Origin: Pseudomonadota bacterium
GTDB lineage: Bacteria; Pseudomonadota; Gammaproteobacteria; Burkholderiales; Burkholderiaceae_C
Direction: 5' to 3'
Assembly: GCA_021845505.1 (NCBI GenBank)
Contig: JAJZVU010000013.1
Coordinates: 22,956-86,955, forward strand
Length of the DNA stretch: 64,000 nt
Positions 8,445 through 18,740 of the stretch are shown here, one piece after another. A program made the position numbers and the translations under genes. How positions within the stretch are numbered: the stretch's first letter is position 1; each line of letters opens with the position of its first letter. Under the pieces are notes generated by a model. The model saw only the letters and a program-made list of their open reading frames with translations, was not told the origin of the DNA and made no database searches.

Positions 8445-9524
8445 TTGTCCATCTTCAGCAGCTTATTCCGCAAGCGCTATGCGCCGCTGATGGGTTTGGA
8501 CGTCAGCAGCTCCAGCGTGAAGTTGGTGGAGTTGGATCTCGACCAACAGGGGCGCTATACCCTGGTGCGGGCGGCCATCGAGCCGCTGGAAAAAGGGGCG
8601 ATCGTCGACGGCAACGTCGAGAAGCCCGATGACGTCGCCGATGCGGTGCGCCGGCTGATCAAGCGCAGCGGCACGCGTACCCGCGATGTCGCGCTGGCGC
8701 TGCCGTCGTCGGCGGTGATCAGCAAGAAGATCATCCTGCCCGGCGATTTGCGCGACGAGGAGATCGAGGTCCAGGTCGAGAGCGAGGCCAACCAGTACAT
8801 TCCGTTCGCGATCGAGGACGTGGCGCTGGACTTCTGCGTGCTGGGCCCCAGCCTGGGCTCGCCGGGAGACCAGGAGGTGCTGATCGCCGCGTCGCGCCGC
8901 GACAAGGTGCTCGAGCGCCAGGCCATCGCCGAAGCGGCCGGACTGAAACCCCAGATCCTCGACATCGACGCCTTCGCGTCGCGGCTGGCGGCCGGCCGGC
9001 TGATCGAGCGCCTGCCGCGAGGCGGCCACGACCTGCTGGTCGCGATGTTCGAGATCGGCGCCTCCAGCACTTCGATGCAGGTGCTGCGCAACGGCGAGAC
9101 CCTGTACGACCGCGACCAGACCTTCGGCGGCCAGCAACTCACCCAGGCGATCGCCCGGCACTACGGCTTCTCCCAGGAGGAGGCCGAGGCGAAGAAGCGC
9201 AATGCCGACCTGCCCGACGACTACAACGCCCAGGTGCTCGAGCCCTTCGTCGCGGGCATGGCGCAGGAAGTCACCCGCGCGCTGCAGTTCTTCTTCCGCG
9301 CCACGCCCAACAGCAAGGTCGACTACATCCTGCTGGCCGGCGGAACCGCGGCATTGGCCGGCCTGGTCGAGCGCATCACCGAATTGACCTCGACCGCCTG
9401 CCTGGTCCTCAACCCCTTCGAGGGCATGGCGATAGGTTCCGAGGTGCGGGAGAAGAAGCTGCGGCTGCAGGCCCCCAGCTACCTCACCAGTTGCGGTCTG
9501 GCCATGCGCAGGTTCCTGCAATGA
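8445..9524 (+). CDS. pilM: Type IV pilus inner-membrane platform protein PilM
   Basis: A 359-residue actin-like cytoplasmic protein that binds the N-terminal tail of PilN and links the pilus alignment complex to the motor. The ATPase-fold elements MGLDVSSSSVKLVELD near the N-terminus and LLAGGTAALAGL near residue 300 are visible. The start is TTG at 8445, preceded by a strong AGGGGGGCGAG Shine-Dalgarno stretch, and the N-terminus MSIFSSLFRKR fits the family. Its stop overlaps the pilN start by four bases. Confidence 0.95.
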   Translation: MSIFSSLFRKRYAPLMGLDVSSSSVKLVELDLDQQGRYTLVRAAIEPLEKGAIVDGNVEKPDDVADAVRRLIKRSGTRTRDVALALPSSAVISKKIILPGDLRDEEIEVQVESEANQYIPFAIEDVALDFCVLGPSLGSPGDQEVLIAASRRDKVLERQAIAEAAGLKPQILDIDAFASRLAAGRLIERLPRGGHDLLVAMFEIGASSTSMQVLRNGETLYDRDQTFGGQQLTQAIARHYGFSQEEAEAKKRNADLPDDYNAQVLEPFVAGMAQEVTRALQFFFRATPNSKVDYILLAGGTAALAGLVERITELTSTACLVLNPFEGMAIGSEVREKKLRLQAPSYLTSCGLAMRRFLQ

Positions 9525-10111
9525 ACATCGTCCTGATCAACCTGTTGCCCCACCGCGAGGCGCGGCGCAAGAAGCGTCGCGACGCCTTCTACATCGGCGC
9601 GGCGGTCACGTTGGTGCTCGGAGGCCTGCTGCTCGTGCTGGGCGACGGAGTGCTGGGGGCGATGATCGATTCCCAGCAGTCGCGCAACGCCTTCCTGCAG
9701 TCGCAGATCGCCATCCTCGACCACCAGATCCGCGACATCGCCACGCTGCGCCAGCAGATCGAAAGCCTGCGCGCGCGCGAGAAGGCGGTCGAGGACCTGC
9801 AGTCGGCGCGCAACCTGCCCGTCTATCTGTTCGAGGACCTGACCCGCAAGACTCCGTCCGGGGTGCAACTGGGCGGTGTGAACCAGCAGGGCCTGACGGT
9901 GCTGATCCAGGGCACCGCGCTGAGCCAGCAGCGGGTGGCCGACTTCCTGCGCAACCTGTCCGACGGCCACGGCTGGCTGCAACAGCCGCAACTGATCGAA
10001 ATCCACTCGGTGCGCGGGCCCGGCGGACAGCCGGAGTCGGCATTCCAGTTGCGCGCCACCTTGAGGCTGCCGGGCGCGCCCGTGGCCCAGAAGAAGCCGC
10101 CGGCACACTGA
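9521..10111 (+). CDS. pilN: Type IV pilus assembly protein PilN
   Basis: A 196-residue bitopic inner-membrane protein. It begins with the conserved PilM-binding tail MNIVLINLLPHREARRKKRR, then a membrane helix at about 24-45 and a periplasmic coiled-coil and fold. It pairs with PilO to connect the inner-membrane platform to PilP and PilQ. The ATG at 9521 overlaps the pilM stop (ATGA). An in-frame ATG 30 bases upstream is rejected because the conserved INLLPHRE tail starts here. Confidence 0.95.
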   Translation: MNIVLINLLPHREARRKKRRDAFYIGAAVTLVLGGLLLVLGDGVLGAMIDSQQSRNAFLQSQIAILDHQIRDIATLRQQIESLRAREKAVEDLQSARNLPVYLFEDLTRKTPSGVQLGGVNQQGLTVLIQGTALSQQRVADFLRNLSDGHGWLQQPQLIEIHSVRGPGGQPESAFQLRATLRLPGAPVAQKKPPAH

Positions 10112-10127
10112 TCGGGAACATTCCAGC

Positions 10128-10802
10128 ATGGCCAACCCCTTGTCGATGCGGATTGACTTCGCCACGCTGCAGGAGCGCGTGGCCGGGCAGTTCCGCGGAC
10201 TGAACCAGAACGACCCCGGCACCTGGCCGCCGCTGCCGCGCTATACGGTGTACGCGTTGCTGCTCGCGGTGGTGCTGGCGGTGGGCTGGTATTTCTGGCT
10301 GTCGGGCGTCAAGACCCAGCTGAGCAATGCCCGCCAGCAGGAAATCCAGTTGCGCGGGACCTACAAGGCCAAGCTCGCGCAGGCGGTGAGCCTGGACCTG
10401 CTGAAGGCGCAGAAGGCGCAGGTGGAGCAGTACGTGCTGGTGCTGGAAAAGCAGTTGCCCGGCAAGGCCGAGATGGACGCACTGCTGTCGGACATCAACC
10501 AGGCCGGGATCGGGCGCGGCCTGCAGTTCGACCTGTTCCGCCCGGGCCAGGTCGACGTGCGCAACTACTACGCCGACCTGCCGATCGCCATCGAGGTGCA
10601 GGGCAGCTACAACGACCTGGCCTCGTTCACCTCCGACATCGCCAAGCTGTCGCGCATCGTGACCATCAACAACGTGAGCATCGGCCAGGGAACGCAGGGA
10701 CGGCTGCGCATGGATGCGACCGCGATGACCTACCGCTACCTGGACGCCGATGAAATCGCCGCCCAGCAAGGGCGGGCCAAGCCGCCGGGAGGACGCAAAT
10801 GA
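10128..10802 (+). CDS. pilO: Type IV pilus assembly protein PilO
   Basis: A 224-residue bitopic inner-membrane protein that forms heterodimers with PilN. A cytoplasmic segment is followed by a membrane helix at about 42-60, a coiled-coil region and the PilO ferredoxin-like periplasmic domain (LPIAIEVQGSYNDLASFTSD). It starts 16 bases after pilN and overlaps pilP by four bases. Confidence 0.95.
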   Translation: MANPLSMRIDFATLQERVAGQFRGLNQNDPGTWPPLPRYTVYALLLAVVLAVGWYFWLSGVKTQLSNARQQEIQLRGTYKAKLAQAVSLDLLKAQKAQVEQYVLVLEKQLPGKAEMDALLSDINQAGIGRGLQFDLFRPGQVDVRNYYADLPIAIEVQGSYNDLASFTSDIAKLSRIVTINNVSIGQGTQGRLRMDATAMTYRYLDADEIAAQQGRAKPPGGRK

Positions 10803-11365
10803 CCGGGTCGCAGCGGCGGGGCAAGGATCTGCGCGCTCGGGCCGGGCTGGCCTGCGCGGCGCTGCTGGCCGCATTGCTGGCGGGCTGCGGGGGCAACCGG
10901 CACGAGGACCTGCGCGCCTGGATGGCGCGCCAGCGCGCGCAGCTGCACCCCCAGGTCAAGCCGATCGAGCCGCCCAAGCCCTATGTGGCCGCCAGCTACA
11001 GCCTGTCCGAGGCGGTCAGCCCGTTTTCCGGCGCCAAGCTGCAGACCGGGGTGCGCCAGGAGATGAGCCAGTTGAGCCCGGCGCTGCTGGCCCAGATGAA
11101 CCGACCCAAGCAGCCGCTGGAAGCCTATTCGCTGGACCAGATCCAGATGGTCGGAAGCCTGACCATCGGCGGCACCCGCTACGCGCTGCTCAAGGCCGGC
11201 AACCTGCTGTTCCGCGTGCACGTCGGCGAGTACGCGGGCCAGCATTACGGGCGCATTACCCAGATCGATGAAAACCAGGTGGTGTTGCAGGAATTGGTGC
11301 AGGACGCCACGGGCGACTGGGTGCACCACACCGCAACCCTTCAATTGCAGGAGAGCAGCAAATGA
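10799..11365 (+). CDS. pilP: Type IV pilus lipoprotein PilP
   Basis: A 188-residue lipoprotein that bridges the PilN/PilO complex and the PilQ secretin. The signal peptide ends in lipobox LAGC (C30). The homology-region domain with the IQMVGSL and KAGNLLFRVHVGEYAGQHYG strands is present. Both ends overlap the neighbouring genes by ATGA, so translation of pilO, pilP and pilQ is probably coupled. Confidence 0.95.
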   Translation: MTGSQRRGKDLRARAGLACAALLAALLAGCGGNRHEDLRAWMARQRAQLHPQVKPIEPPKPYVAASYSLSEAVSPFSGAKLQTGVRQEMSQLSPALLAQMNRPKQPLEAYSLDQIQMVGSLTIGGTRYALLKAGNLLFRVHVGEYAGQHYGRITQIDENQVVLQELVQDATGDWVHHTATLQLQESSK

Positions 11366-13596
11366 TGTCCCTTCGGCCTGAACGTGCGAGCGTGGCCCGA
11401 TGCCTGGCCGGCGCGGCGCTGCTGTGGGGGCTGGCCTGCGCTGCCGCTGCGCAGGCCGCCAATGTGCTGCAAAGCATCAACGCCAGCACGCAGGGCGGGC
11501 AGGTGGTCGTCGACATGCAGTTCGCCCAGCCGTTGCAGGCCGCTCCGGTCGGGTTCACCATCGATCGGCCCGCCGCGGTGGTGCTGGACTTCCCCGGGGT
11601 CAGTTCGCCGCTGGGCCTGGACGCCATCAAGTCCACCCAGGGCAACCTGCGTTCGGCCGATGTGGTGCAGGCGCAGGGACGCGCCCGCGTGGTGCTGAAC
11701 CTGCGCCGCAGCACCCCCTACACCACCCGCGTCGAGGGCCGGCAGCTGCTGGTGACCATGCAGGCGCCGCAGAGCGCGCCGGCCAATCCCAGCGCCAGCG
11801 CCACCCCGGTGGGCGAGACGGTGCATTTCGCCAAGTCGCGCAACACCCTGCAGCTGGCGCTGCGCAGCGTCGACTTCCACCGCACCAGCGACGGCTCCGG
11901 GCGTATTGTCGTCGGCCTGCCGAACACCCAGGTGGGTGTGGACATCCACCAGCAGGGGCAGAACATCGTCGTCGACTTCCTCAACACCAGCCTGCCTTCG
12001 GACCTGCGCAGGCGCATGCTGGTGGGGGACTTCGCGACTCCGGTGAAGACGATCACCACCTTCCAGATGGGCGACAACGTGCGCATGGTGGTGCAACCCA
12101 CCGGCGCCTACGAGCAAAGCGCCTACCAGGCCAACAACCAGTTCGTGCTCGAGGTGCACCCGCAGGTTCCCAACCCCCGCCAGCTGGTGGCGGGCAGCGG
12201 CCCGGGCTACCACGGGCGCAAGCTGTCGCTGGACTTCCAGAACATCGATGTCCGCTCGCTGCTGCAGGTGTTCGCCGACTTCACCGGGCTGAACGTGGTG
12301 GTCAGCGATTCGGTCAGCGGCAACCTCACCTTGCGGCTGAAGGACGTGCCGTGGGACCAGGCGCTGCACATCATCCTGCAGGCCAAGGGACTGGGCGAGC
12401 GCAAGGAAGGCAACGTGCTGTGGATCGCGCCGCGCCAGGAGATCATCGCGCGTGAGCGCACCGAGCTGCAGGCGGCCAAGTCGCGCGAAGCGCTGGAGCC
12501 GCTGAAGACCGAGACCTTCCAGCTCAACTACCAGAAGGCCGCCGCGGTGGTCGCGCTGCTGACCGGCGCCACCAGCGGGGTGCAGCAGGGCGCGCCGAAC
12601 ACCGCGCCGATCCCCTACCCGGTGCTGTCCAGCGCCAACACCGCAGCGTCCAACACCTCGCGCATCCTGTCGTCGCGCGGAACGGTGATCGCCGATCCGC
12701 GCACCAACCAGATTTTCGTCACCGACATTCCGTCCAAGCTGCGGGAGATCGCGGAGTTCATCCACAAGATCGACAAGCCGGTGCGGCAGGTGCTGATCGA
12801 GGCGCGCATCGTCGAGGCCACCGACCAGTTCGGTCGCTCGCTGGGCGCCAAGCTGGGCTACTGGAACAACAACCTGCCGGGAACCGGGGGCAACAACCCG
12901 GGTGCCGCGGTGGGCGGTGACTACCTGGGCGTCGGGCAGGCCACCGGGCAGACCCTGGCCACCGGCGCGACGCTGACCGACAGCCAGTTCGTCAACCTGC
13001 CGGCGACGACCATCGCGAACACCGTGCTGGCCGGGGTCAACCCCGGTACGCTGGCGATCAGCCTGTTCAACGCGGGCGCCAACCGGTTCATCAACCTGGA
13101 ACTGTCGGCTCTCGAGGCCGATGGCCAGGGCAAGGTGATCTCGGCGCCGCGGGTGATCACCGCCGACATGCAGCAGGCCCATATCGAGCAGGGCACCGAG
13201 ATCCCCTACCAGCAGGCGACCTCCAGCGGCGCCACCGCGGTGCAGTTCGCCAAGGCCGTGCTCAGCCTGGACGTCACGCCGCAGATCACCCCGGATGGCA
13301 ACGTGATCATGAACGTCGCGGTGCACAAGGACAGCGTCGGTCAGAACACCAACAACGGCCCGGCGATCAACACCAACACCGTCAGCACCCAGGTGCAGGT
13401 GGAGAACGGCGGCACCGTGGTGCTCGGGGGCATCTACACCTCGCAGGAGTCCGATCAGACCGACAAGGTGCCGCTGCTGGGCGACATCCCGGTTCTGGGC
13501 TACCTGTTCAAGACCAAGAGCAAGAGCATGCAGAAGGACGAGTTGATGATCTTTCTGACCCCGCGCATCGTCAACAACGCCGACCTCACCCACTGA
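11362..13596 (+). CDS. pilQ: Type IV pilus secretin PilQ
   Basis: A 744-residue outer-membrane secretin through which the pilus fibre passes. In order there is a signal peptide, tandem AMIN peptidoglycan-binding domains (about 30-130 and 150-260), an STN/N0 domain near 290-350, an N1 domain, and the C-terminal secretin core ending in the conserved [15 protein letters not shown]. The first of two adjacent ATGs is taken because it overlaps the pilP stop and lies 8 bases from AGGAG. Confidence 0.96.
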   Translation: MMSLRPERASVARCLAGAALLWGLACAAAAQAANVLQSINASTQGGQVVVDMQFAQPLQAAPVGFTIDRPAAVVLDFPGVSSPLGLDAIKSTQGNLRSADVVQAQGRARVVLNLRRSTPYTTRVEGRQLLVTMQAPQSAPANPSASATPVGETVHFAKSRNTLQLALRSVDFHRTSDGSGRIVVGLPNTQVGVDIHQQGQNIVVDFLNTSLPSDLRRRMLVGDFATPVKTITTFQMGDNVRMVVQPTGAYEQSAYQANNQFVLEVHPQVPNPRQLVAGSGPGYHGRKLSLDFQNIDVRSLLQVFADFTGLNVVVSDSVSGNLTLRLKDVPWDQALHIILQAKGLGERKEGNVLWIAPRQEIIARERTELQAAKSREALEPLKTETFQLNYQKAAAVVALLTGATSGVQQGAPNTAPIPYPVLSSANTAASNTSRILSSRGTVIADPRTNQIFVTDIPSKLREIAEFIHKIDKPVRQVLIEARIVEATDQFGRSLGAKLGYWNNNLPGTGGNNPGAAVGGDYLGVGQATGQTLATGATLTDSQFVNLPATTIANTVLAGVNPGTLAISLFNAGANRFINLELSALEADGQGKVISAPRVITADMQQAHIEQGTEIPYQQATSSGATAVQFAKAVLSLDVTPQITPDGNVIMNVAVHKDSVGQNTNNGPAINTNTVSTQVQVENGGTVVLGGIYTSQESDQTDKVPLLGDIPVLGYLFKTKSKSMQKDELMIFLTPRIVNNADLTH

Positions 13597-13645
13597 GCCG
13601 GGGCGCGGCGGCGCGAGCCCGCCGCGGCTGCCGACGGGGAAGACC

Positions 13646-14197
13646 GTGAGTGCTTCGCCACGCATTTTCCTCGTCGGCCTGATGGGTGCGGGCAAGACCA
13701 CGGTCGGCCGCTCGCTGGCACAGCGCACCGGCCTGTCCTTCGTCGACAGCGACCAGGAGATCGAGCGCCGCTGCTCGATGACCGTCAGCGAGGTGTTCGC
13801 CGCCGAGGGCGAGGCGGGATTCCGCGACCGCGAGCAGCAGGTGATCGACGAGCTGACCCGGCAGGACGGAGTGGTGCTGGCCACCGGCGGCGGCGCCGTG
13901 CTGCGCGAGGCGAACCGACGCGCTCTGCACGAGCGCGGCACCGTGGTCTACCTGCGCGCGGCTCCCGACGAACTGGCCCACCGCATGCGCAACGACCGCG
14001 TGCGGCCCTTGCTGCGCGGGGTCGATCCGCGCACCCGCCTGCGCGAGTTGTACCGCCAACGCGATCCGCTGTATCGCGAAGTCGCGCATTTTGTGATCGA
14101 GACCGGAAGGCCCTCGCCGGCGATGCTCAGCCAGCTGGTGCTGGCGCAGCTCGAGCTGGCCGGGGTGGTCGTCGGCCGCGCCGTGCCGCAACGCTGA
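13646..14197 (+). CDS. aroK: Shikimate kinase
   Basis: A 183-residue P-loop kinase that phosphorylates shikimate in aromatic amino-acid synthesis. Walker A GAGKTT is at 14-19, FVDSDQEIE carries the shikimate and magnesium aspartates, and ATGGGAVLR and RPLL follow as expected. The start is GTG at 13646 with GGGGAAGA upstream. aroK and aroB after pilQ is a very widespread order. Confidence 0.95.
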   Translation: MSASPRIFLVGLMGAGKTTVGRSLAQRTGLSFVDSDQEIERRCSMTVSEVFAAEGEAGFRDREQQVIDELTRQDGVVLATGGGAVLREANRRALHERGTVVYLRAAPDELAHRMRNDRVRPLLRGVDPRTRLRELYRQRDPLYREVAHFVIETGRPSPAMLSQLVLAQLELAGVVVGRAVPQR

Positions 14198-14266
14198 CGC
14201 GCCGACGCGGCCGCGCTCCTACAATGGCGGGCTTTCCATGCCACAGCCCGCGCGAGGGCCGCTCCC

Positions 14267-15376
14267 ATGAGCAGTGTCCGGGTCGAACTCGGTTCGCGTT
14301 CGTATGACATCGTGATCGGCGGCGGCCTGCTGCGCCGGCCGCAGAGCTTCGCCGCGGTGGCCAGCCCGCGCGCCAGCGCGCTGGTGGTCAGCAACACCAC
14401 GGTGGCGCCGCTGTACGCCCAGGCGCTCCACGACAGCCTGCTGCCGCATTTCGCGCGGGTGCTGCGGTGCGTGCTTCCCGACGGCGAGCAGTACAAGGAC
14501 TGGCAGACCCTGAACCAGGTGTTCGACACCCTGCTCGAACAGCATTGCGACCGCCGCAGCGTGCTGTTCGCTCTCGGCGGCGGGGTGATCGGCGACACCA
14601 CCGGCTTCGCCGCCGCCTGCTACATGCGGGGGGTGGACTTCGTGCAGGTCCCCACGACGCTGCTGGCGCAGGTCGACTCGTCGGTCGGCGGCAAGACCGG
14701 AATCAACCATCCGGCGGGCAAGAACATGATCGGCGCCTTCCACCAGCCGCGGCTCGTGGTGGCCGACACCGACACCCTGCGCAGCCTGCCGCGGCGCGAG
14801 CTCCAGGCCGGGCTGGCCGAGGTGATCAAGCACGGCGCGATCGCCGACTCCGGGTTCTTCGAGTGGCTCGAGGGGCATGTCGAGGCGCTGCTCGAACTCG
14901 ACCCCCAGGCCGTCGAACACGCGGTGCGGCGCTGCTGCGAGATCAAGGCCGCGGTCGTCGCGCGCGACGAGACCGAGAGCGGCACCCGCGCGCTGCTCAA
15001 CTTCGGCCACACCTTCGGCCACGCGATCGAGGCCGCGATGGGCTGGGGCAGCTGGCTGCACGGCGAGGCGGTCGCGGCCGGAATGGTCGTGGCCGCCGAG
15101 CTGTCGGTGGCGCTGGGGTCGCTGGGGCGCGAGCCGCAGCAGCGGCTGCTCGACTTGCTGCGCCGGGCCGGCTTGCCGGTCGAGGTGCCCGCGTTGCCGG
15201 TCTCGCGCTACCTCGAGCTCATGCGGGTGGACAAGAAGGCCGAAGCCGGGGCCGTGCGCTACGTGCTGCTCGAAGGACTGGGAGCGGCGCGGCTGGGCCC
15301 GGCCAGCGACGAGCAGGCCGCGCGCGCGCTGCTCGCGCACGGCGCGCAGGCCCCGCAGGCGCTCGCCGGCGCCTGA
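14267..15376 (+). CDS. aroB: 3-dehydroquinate synthase
   Basis: A 369-residue NAD- and metal-dependent enzyme that turns DAHP into 3-dehydroquinate. The NAD-binding GGGVIGD, the [20 protein letters not shown] segment and the metal-binding Glu and His residues in [19 protein letters not shown] and [10 protein letters not shown] are all present. The next gene starts on the base after its stop. Confidence 0.96.
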   Translation: MSSVRVELGSRSYDIVIGGGLLRRPQSFAAVASPRASALVVSNTTVAPLYAQALHDSLLPHFARVLRCVLPDGEQYKDWQTLNQVFDTLLEQHCDRRSVLFALGGGVIGDTTGFAAACYMRGVDFVQVPTTLLAQVDSSVGGKTGINHPAGKNMIGAFHQPRLVVADTDTLRSLPRRELQAGLAEVIKHGAIADSGFFEWLEGHVEALLELDPQAVEHAVRRCCEIKAAVVARDETESGTRALLNFGHTFGHAIEAAMGWGSWLHGEAVAAGMVVAAELSVALGSLGREPQQRLLDLLRRAGLPVEVPALPVSRYLELMRVDKKAEAGAVRYVLLEGLGAARLGPASDEQAARALLAHGAQAPQALAGA

Positions 15377-16537
15377 GTGACCGTGTCGTCGGACAGCGCA
15401 ATCCCCGCGGCGCCGGCGAAGGCGCGTTATGCCAGCGATGCGCGGCGCTCGCGCGGGCGCCGGCATGCCGAGCCGCCGCCGCGCGACCGCAACGACTACC
15501 AGCGCGATCGCGACCGCATCGTGCATTGCGGCGCCTTCAGGCGGCTGGAATACAAGACCCAGGTCTTCCTCAACCACGAAGGCGACCTGTTCCGCACCCG
15601 CCTGACCCACAGCCTGGAGGTCGCGCAGATCGCCCGCTCGATGGCCCGCGCGCTCGGGCTCGACGAAGACCTGACCGAGGCGATCGCGCTGGCCCACGAT
15701 CTCGGCCATACCCCTTTCGGCCACGCCGGCCAGGACGCGCTGGCCGGCTGCATGCGCAGCCGCGAACCGGCCGGCGGAGGTTTCGAGCACAACCTGCAGA
15801 GCCTGCGGGTGGTCGACCGGCTGGAGGAGCGCTACGCGGCCTTCGACGGGCTGAACCTGTGCTTCGAGACCCGCGAAGGCGTGCTCAAGCATTGTTCGCG
15901 GCGCAACGCCGAGCGTCTGGGCGACGTGGGCGAGCGCTTCCTGCTGGGGCGCCAACCCAGCCTGGAGGCCCAGGTCGCGAACCTGGCCGACGAGATCGCC
16001 TACAACAACCACGACATCGACGACGGCATCCGCTCCGGCCTGCTGAGCCTGGAGCAGCTCGAGGAGGTGCCGTTCTTCGGCGGCCACCTGCACGCGGTGC
16101 GCGCCGCCTACCCCGGGCTGGGCGCCAAGCGGGTGCTGGCGGAGACCATCCGGCGCATGATTTCGGCCCTGATCGCCGACATGGTCGAGCAGACCGCCTG
16201 GCGCATACGCGACAGCGCCGTCGCGAGTCCCGAGGAGGTGCGCGCGGCCCCGGCGCTGGCCGCGTTCAGCGCGCCGGTGCGCGAACAGCTGCGGCAGTTG
16301 CAGCAGTTGCTGTACCGCCAGCTGTACCGCCACCCCCAGGTGCTGCGCTCGACCACCAAGGCGTCGCGGGTGCTGCGCGAGTTGTTCGACGCCTACGCCG
16401 ACGACCCCCGCCTGCTGCCGGTCGAATACCAGCGCAGTCAGCGCCAGTTGCGTTCGATCGCCGACTACATCGCCGGCATGACCGATCGCTACGCCATCCG
16501 CGAGCACCGCAAGCTGTTCTCGGTGCACGACTGGTAG
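15377..16537 (+). CDS. dgt: Deoxyguanosinetriphosphate triphosphohydrolase-like protein
   Basis: A 386-residue HD-domain dNTPase-like protein that probably releases triphosphate from dNTPs. The metal-binding series is visible: H in [12 protein letters not shown] in [15 protein letters not shown], and a later D in [15 protein letters not shown]. Start is GTG immediately after the aroB stop, so the genes are translationally linked. The length fits the shorter Dgt-like group rather than the 505-residue E. coli Dgt, so substrate preference is not certain. Confidence 0.92.
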   Translation: MTVSSDSAIPAAPAKARYASDARRSRGRRHAEPPPRDRNDYQRDRDRIVHCGAFRRLEYKTQVFLNHEGDLFRTRLTHSLEVAQIARSMARALGLDEDLTEAIALAHDLGHTPFGHAGQDALAGCMRSREPAGGGFEHNLQSLRVVDRLEERYAAFDGLNLCFETREGVLKHCSRRNAERLGDVGERFLLGRQPSLEAQVANLADEIAYNNHDIDDGIRSGLLSLEQLEEVPFFGGHLHAVRAAYPGLGAKRVLAETIRRMISALIADMVEQTAWRIRDSAVASPEEVRAAPALAAFSAPVREQLRQLQQLLYRQLYRHPQVLRSTTKASRVLRELFDAYADDPRLLPVEYQRSQRQLRSIADYIAGMTDRYAIREHRKLFSVHDW

Positions 16538-16614
16538 CCGCCGCGCCAGCGCCGCGGGCGTTGCGCGGCGCGTCGGAATAAAACCACACAGATACCATGG
16601 GCACTATGTCTGCG

Positions 16615-16643
16615 TATGCAAAGTTTGCATGGGCAAATATTAT
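16615..16643 (+). promoter_or_regulatory. Promoter and palindromic operator of the MarR-efflux operon
   Basis: TATGCA (16615-16620) and TATTAT (16638-16643) are 17 bases apart and can serve as -35 and -10. The perfect inverted repeat ATGCAAA-G-TTTGCAT (16616-16630) covers the -35 and part of the spacer, where MarR repressors normally bind. The predicted start of transcription falls at about the ATG at 16650, so the regulator mRNA may be nearly leaderless. This is inference from sequence only. Confidence 0.55.
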
Positions 16644-16649
16644 GGCGTC

Positions 16650-17198
16650 ATGGAAAACCCGGACGACCCTGGAGACTCCCCGGCTGCGCAGCCGCAGCGC
16701 GAGGACTACTACCAGGTTGCGAACTATTCCAGCGACCAGTCGGTGGGTTACTGGATCAAGCACGCCTACATGACCCTGCAGCGCCAGCTCGACCTGGACA
16801 TGCAGGAACTCGACCTCACCGGCATGCAATGGGGTCCGCTGTGGCTGATCCGGCGCTGCCGCGCCGACACCGTGGCCGCCTGCGCCCGCGAGGCGGGGAT
16901 CGACACCGGCGCGATGACCCGCATGCTCGACCGGCTGGAGGCCAAGGGCCTGCTCGAGCGTACCCGCAGCGTGCAGGACCGACGGGTGGTGCATGTGCAC
17001 CTGACCGAGCGTGGGCGCGACGTCGCCGACCGCATCCCGGCTTGCGTCGTGCGGGTGCTGAACCGCCAGTTGCGGGGTTTCAGCCACGACGAGGTCCGTC
17101 AACTGCTGGACTTGTTGCAACGATTCGTACGCAACGGCGCAGCCGCGGGCTGCGCCGACTCAGCTTGCGGAGCGCATTCCGACCCTCCCCGACCATGA
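16650..17198 (+). CDS. MarR-family transcriptional regulator
   Basis: A 182-residue winged-helix regulator; homologues repress adjacent efflux genes and release DNA on binding phenolic ligands. The recognition-helix region AREAGIDTGAMTRMLDRLEAKG and the wing with RSVQDRRVVHVHLTERG are typical. An in-frame ATG at 16629 would add seven residues, but it lies inside the palindromic operator, so the ATG at 16650 is preferred. Its stop overlaps the outer-membrane factor start by ATGA, so it belongs to the efflux operon it probably controls. Confidence 0.88.
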   Translation: MENPDDPGDSPAAQPQREDYYQVANYSSDQSVGYWIKHAYMTLQRQLDLDMQELDLTGMQWGPLWLIRRCRADTVAACAREAGIDTGAMTRMLDRLEAKGLLERTRSVQDRRVVHVHLTERGRDVADRIPACVVRVLNRQLRGFSHDEVRQLLDLLQRFVRNGAAAGCADSACGAHSDPPRP

Positions 17199-18685
17199 AC
17201 CCCTTGCAATTGTTTCGCCCCCCCGCGCGGCCGGCACCGGGGCCGCAGCGTACGGCCTGGCGCCTGGCCGCCTGGGCCGTCGCCGCGGCAAGCCTCGGCG
17301 GCTGCGCCTGGCCGGGCGCCAGCGCGCCACGCGCGCGGCTGGTGCAGCCCGCGCAGCTCGGACTGGGTCCCAGCGCCACGGTGTTTCCCGCCGAGCAGTG
17401 GTGGAAGCGCTTTGGCGACCCCCGGCTCGACCACCTGGAGCGACTCGCGCTGCAGGGCAACCCCGGGTTGCAGCAGGCGCAGGCGCGCGAGCGCCAGGCG
17501 CGGGCGGCCACCGGGTTGGCGCGCAGCGCGCTGCTGCCGCAAGTCAACGCGGCGCTGTCGTCCACCCGCGAGCGCTTCAGCCAGAACGACATCTATCCGC
17601 CGCCGCTCGGAGGCAGTGTCTACACCGAGAACCAGCTCGCGTTGCAGGGTCGCTACGACTTCGACTTCTTCGGCCGCAATCGCGCCCGCCTGCAGGCCGC
17701 GATCGGCCAGGCGCGCGCCGCCCAGGCGCAAACCCAGGCAGCCCGAGTGCTCATCACCTCCGACGTGGCCGCCGCGTACTTCCGCCTGGCCGGGCTGGTC
17801 GCCCAGGGGCGGGTGATCGAGCGCAGCCTGCGCCAGCGCCAGGCCATCGCCCGCCTGGTCGGCGAGCGCGCCCGCGCCGGGCTGGACAACACCCTGCAGC
17901 AGCGCGAGGCGCAGGCGCAGATTCCCCAGTTGCAGCTCAAGGTCGAGGCCAATCGCGAGGCCCAGCAACAGGCGCGCGATGCGCTGGCGGCGCTGATCGG
18001 GCGCGGCCCGCAGGCGACCGCGGCGCTGCATCCGCGGCTGCGGCAGGTTCCGCTGCCGCAACTGCCGCGGCAATTGCCGGCCAGCCTGATCGGCCGCCGC
18101 CCGGACGTGGTGGCCGCGCGCTGGCAGGTGCAAAGCGCGCTGGCCTCGGTGCGCGAGGCGCGCGCCAGTTTCTACCCCGACATCAACCTCAGCGCCTTCG
18201 TGGGGTTCCAGGCCCTGGGGTTCAGCCAGTTCCTGGCGGCCGGCAGCCGCGCCTGGGGCGTGGGTCCGGCGCTGGACCTGCCGATCTTCGAGGGCGGCGC
18301 GCTGCGCGCCCAACTGCGCGCCAGCGATGCCGCGGCCGACGCTGCGATCGACCAGTACAACGCCACGCTGGTGGGCGCGGTGCGCGAGGTCGCCGACGCC
18401 GTCGCGCAGCGCCGTTCGGTGCAGCTGCAGATGCGCCAGCAGCGGCGCGCGCTGCTGCTGGCCAGCCAGGCGCACGCACTCGCGCGCGGGCGCTACCGGG
18501 CCGGCCTGGGCAACGAACTGATGGTGTTGCAGGCGCAGGAGCCGGTGCTGCAACTGCAGCAGCTCGGCGCGGAGCTCAAGACCCAGGCCCTGCTCGACGA
18601 CGTGGCGCTGACCCGGGCGCTGGGCGGCGGCTACGCCGGCGCACCCCCGGCGGCCGTGGCCGCAGCGCCCGGCGGCGCCCGCTGA
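17195..18685 (+). CDS. Outer-membrane efflux lipoprotein, NodT/OprM family
   Basis: A 496-residue TolC-like outer-membrane factor for a tripartite pump. The signal peptide ends in lipobox LGGC (C36), and two outer-membrane efflux repeats follow with long helices (QARERQARAATGLARSALLP, TQAARVLITSDVAAAYFRLA) and the conserved LIGRRPDVVAARW. It starts inside the MarR stop codon and is followed by the periplasmic adaptor and MFS pump, so it supplies the outer-membrane duct of this EmrAB-type system. Confidence 0.93.
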   Translation: MNPLQLFRPPARPAPGPQRTAWRLAAWAVAAASLGGCAWPGASAPRARLVQPAQLGLGPSATVFPAEQWWKRFGDPRLDHLERLALQGNPGLQQAQARERQARAATGLARSALLPQVNAALSSTRERFSQNDIYPPPLGGSVYTENQLALQGRYDFDFFGRNRARLQAAIGQARAAQAQTQAARVLITSDVAAAYFRLAGLVAQGRVIERSLRQRQAIARLVGERARAGLDNTLQQREAQAQIPQLQLKVEANREAQQQARDALAALIGRGPQATAALHPRLRQVPLPQLPRQLPASLIGRRPDVVAARWQVQSALASVREARASFYPDINLSAFVGFQALGFSQFLAAGSRAWGVGPALDLPIFEGGALRAQLRASDAAADAAIDQYNATLVGAVREVADAVAQRRSVQLQMRQQRRALLLASQAHALARGRYRAGLGNELMVLQAQEPVLQLQQLGAELKTQALLDDVALTRALGGGYAGAPPAAVAAAPGGAR

Positions 18686-18740
18686 GTCCGCTGCCTGCAC
18701 CGAACGAACAAGAACACACTCGCATGATCCGGAGCTTCGC

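Noticed and set aside
16616..16631. ATG at 16629 as MarR start
   Set aside because: It lies within the palindromic operator and adds only seven unconserved residues; the ATG at 16650 agrees with the predicted transcript start.
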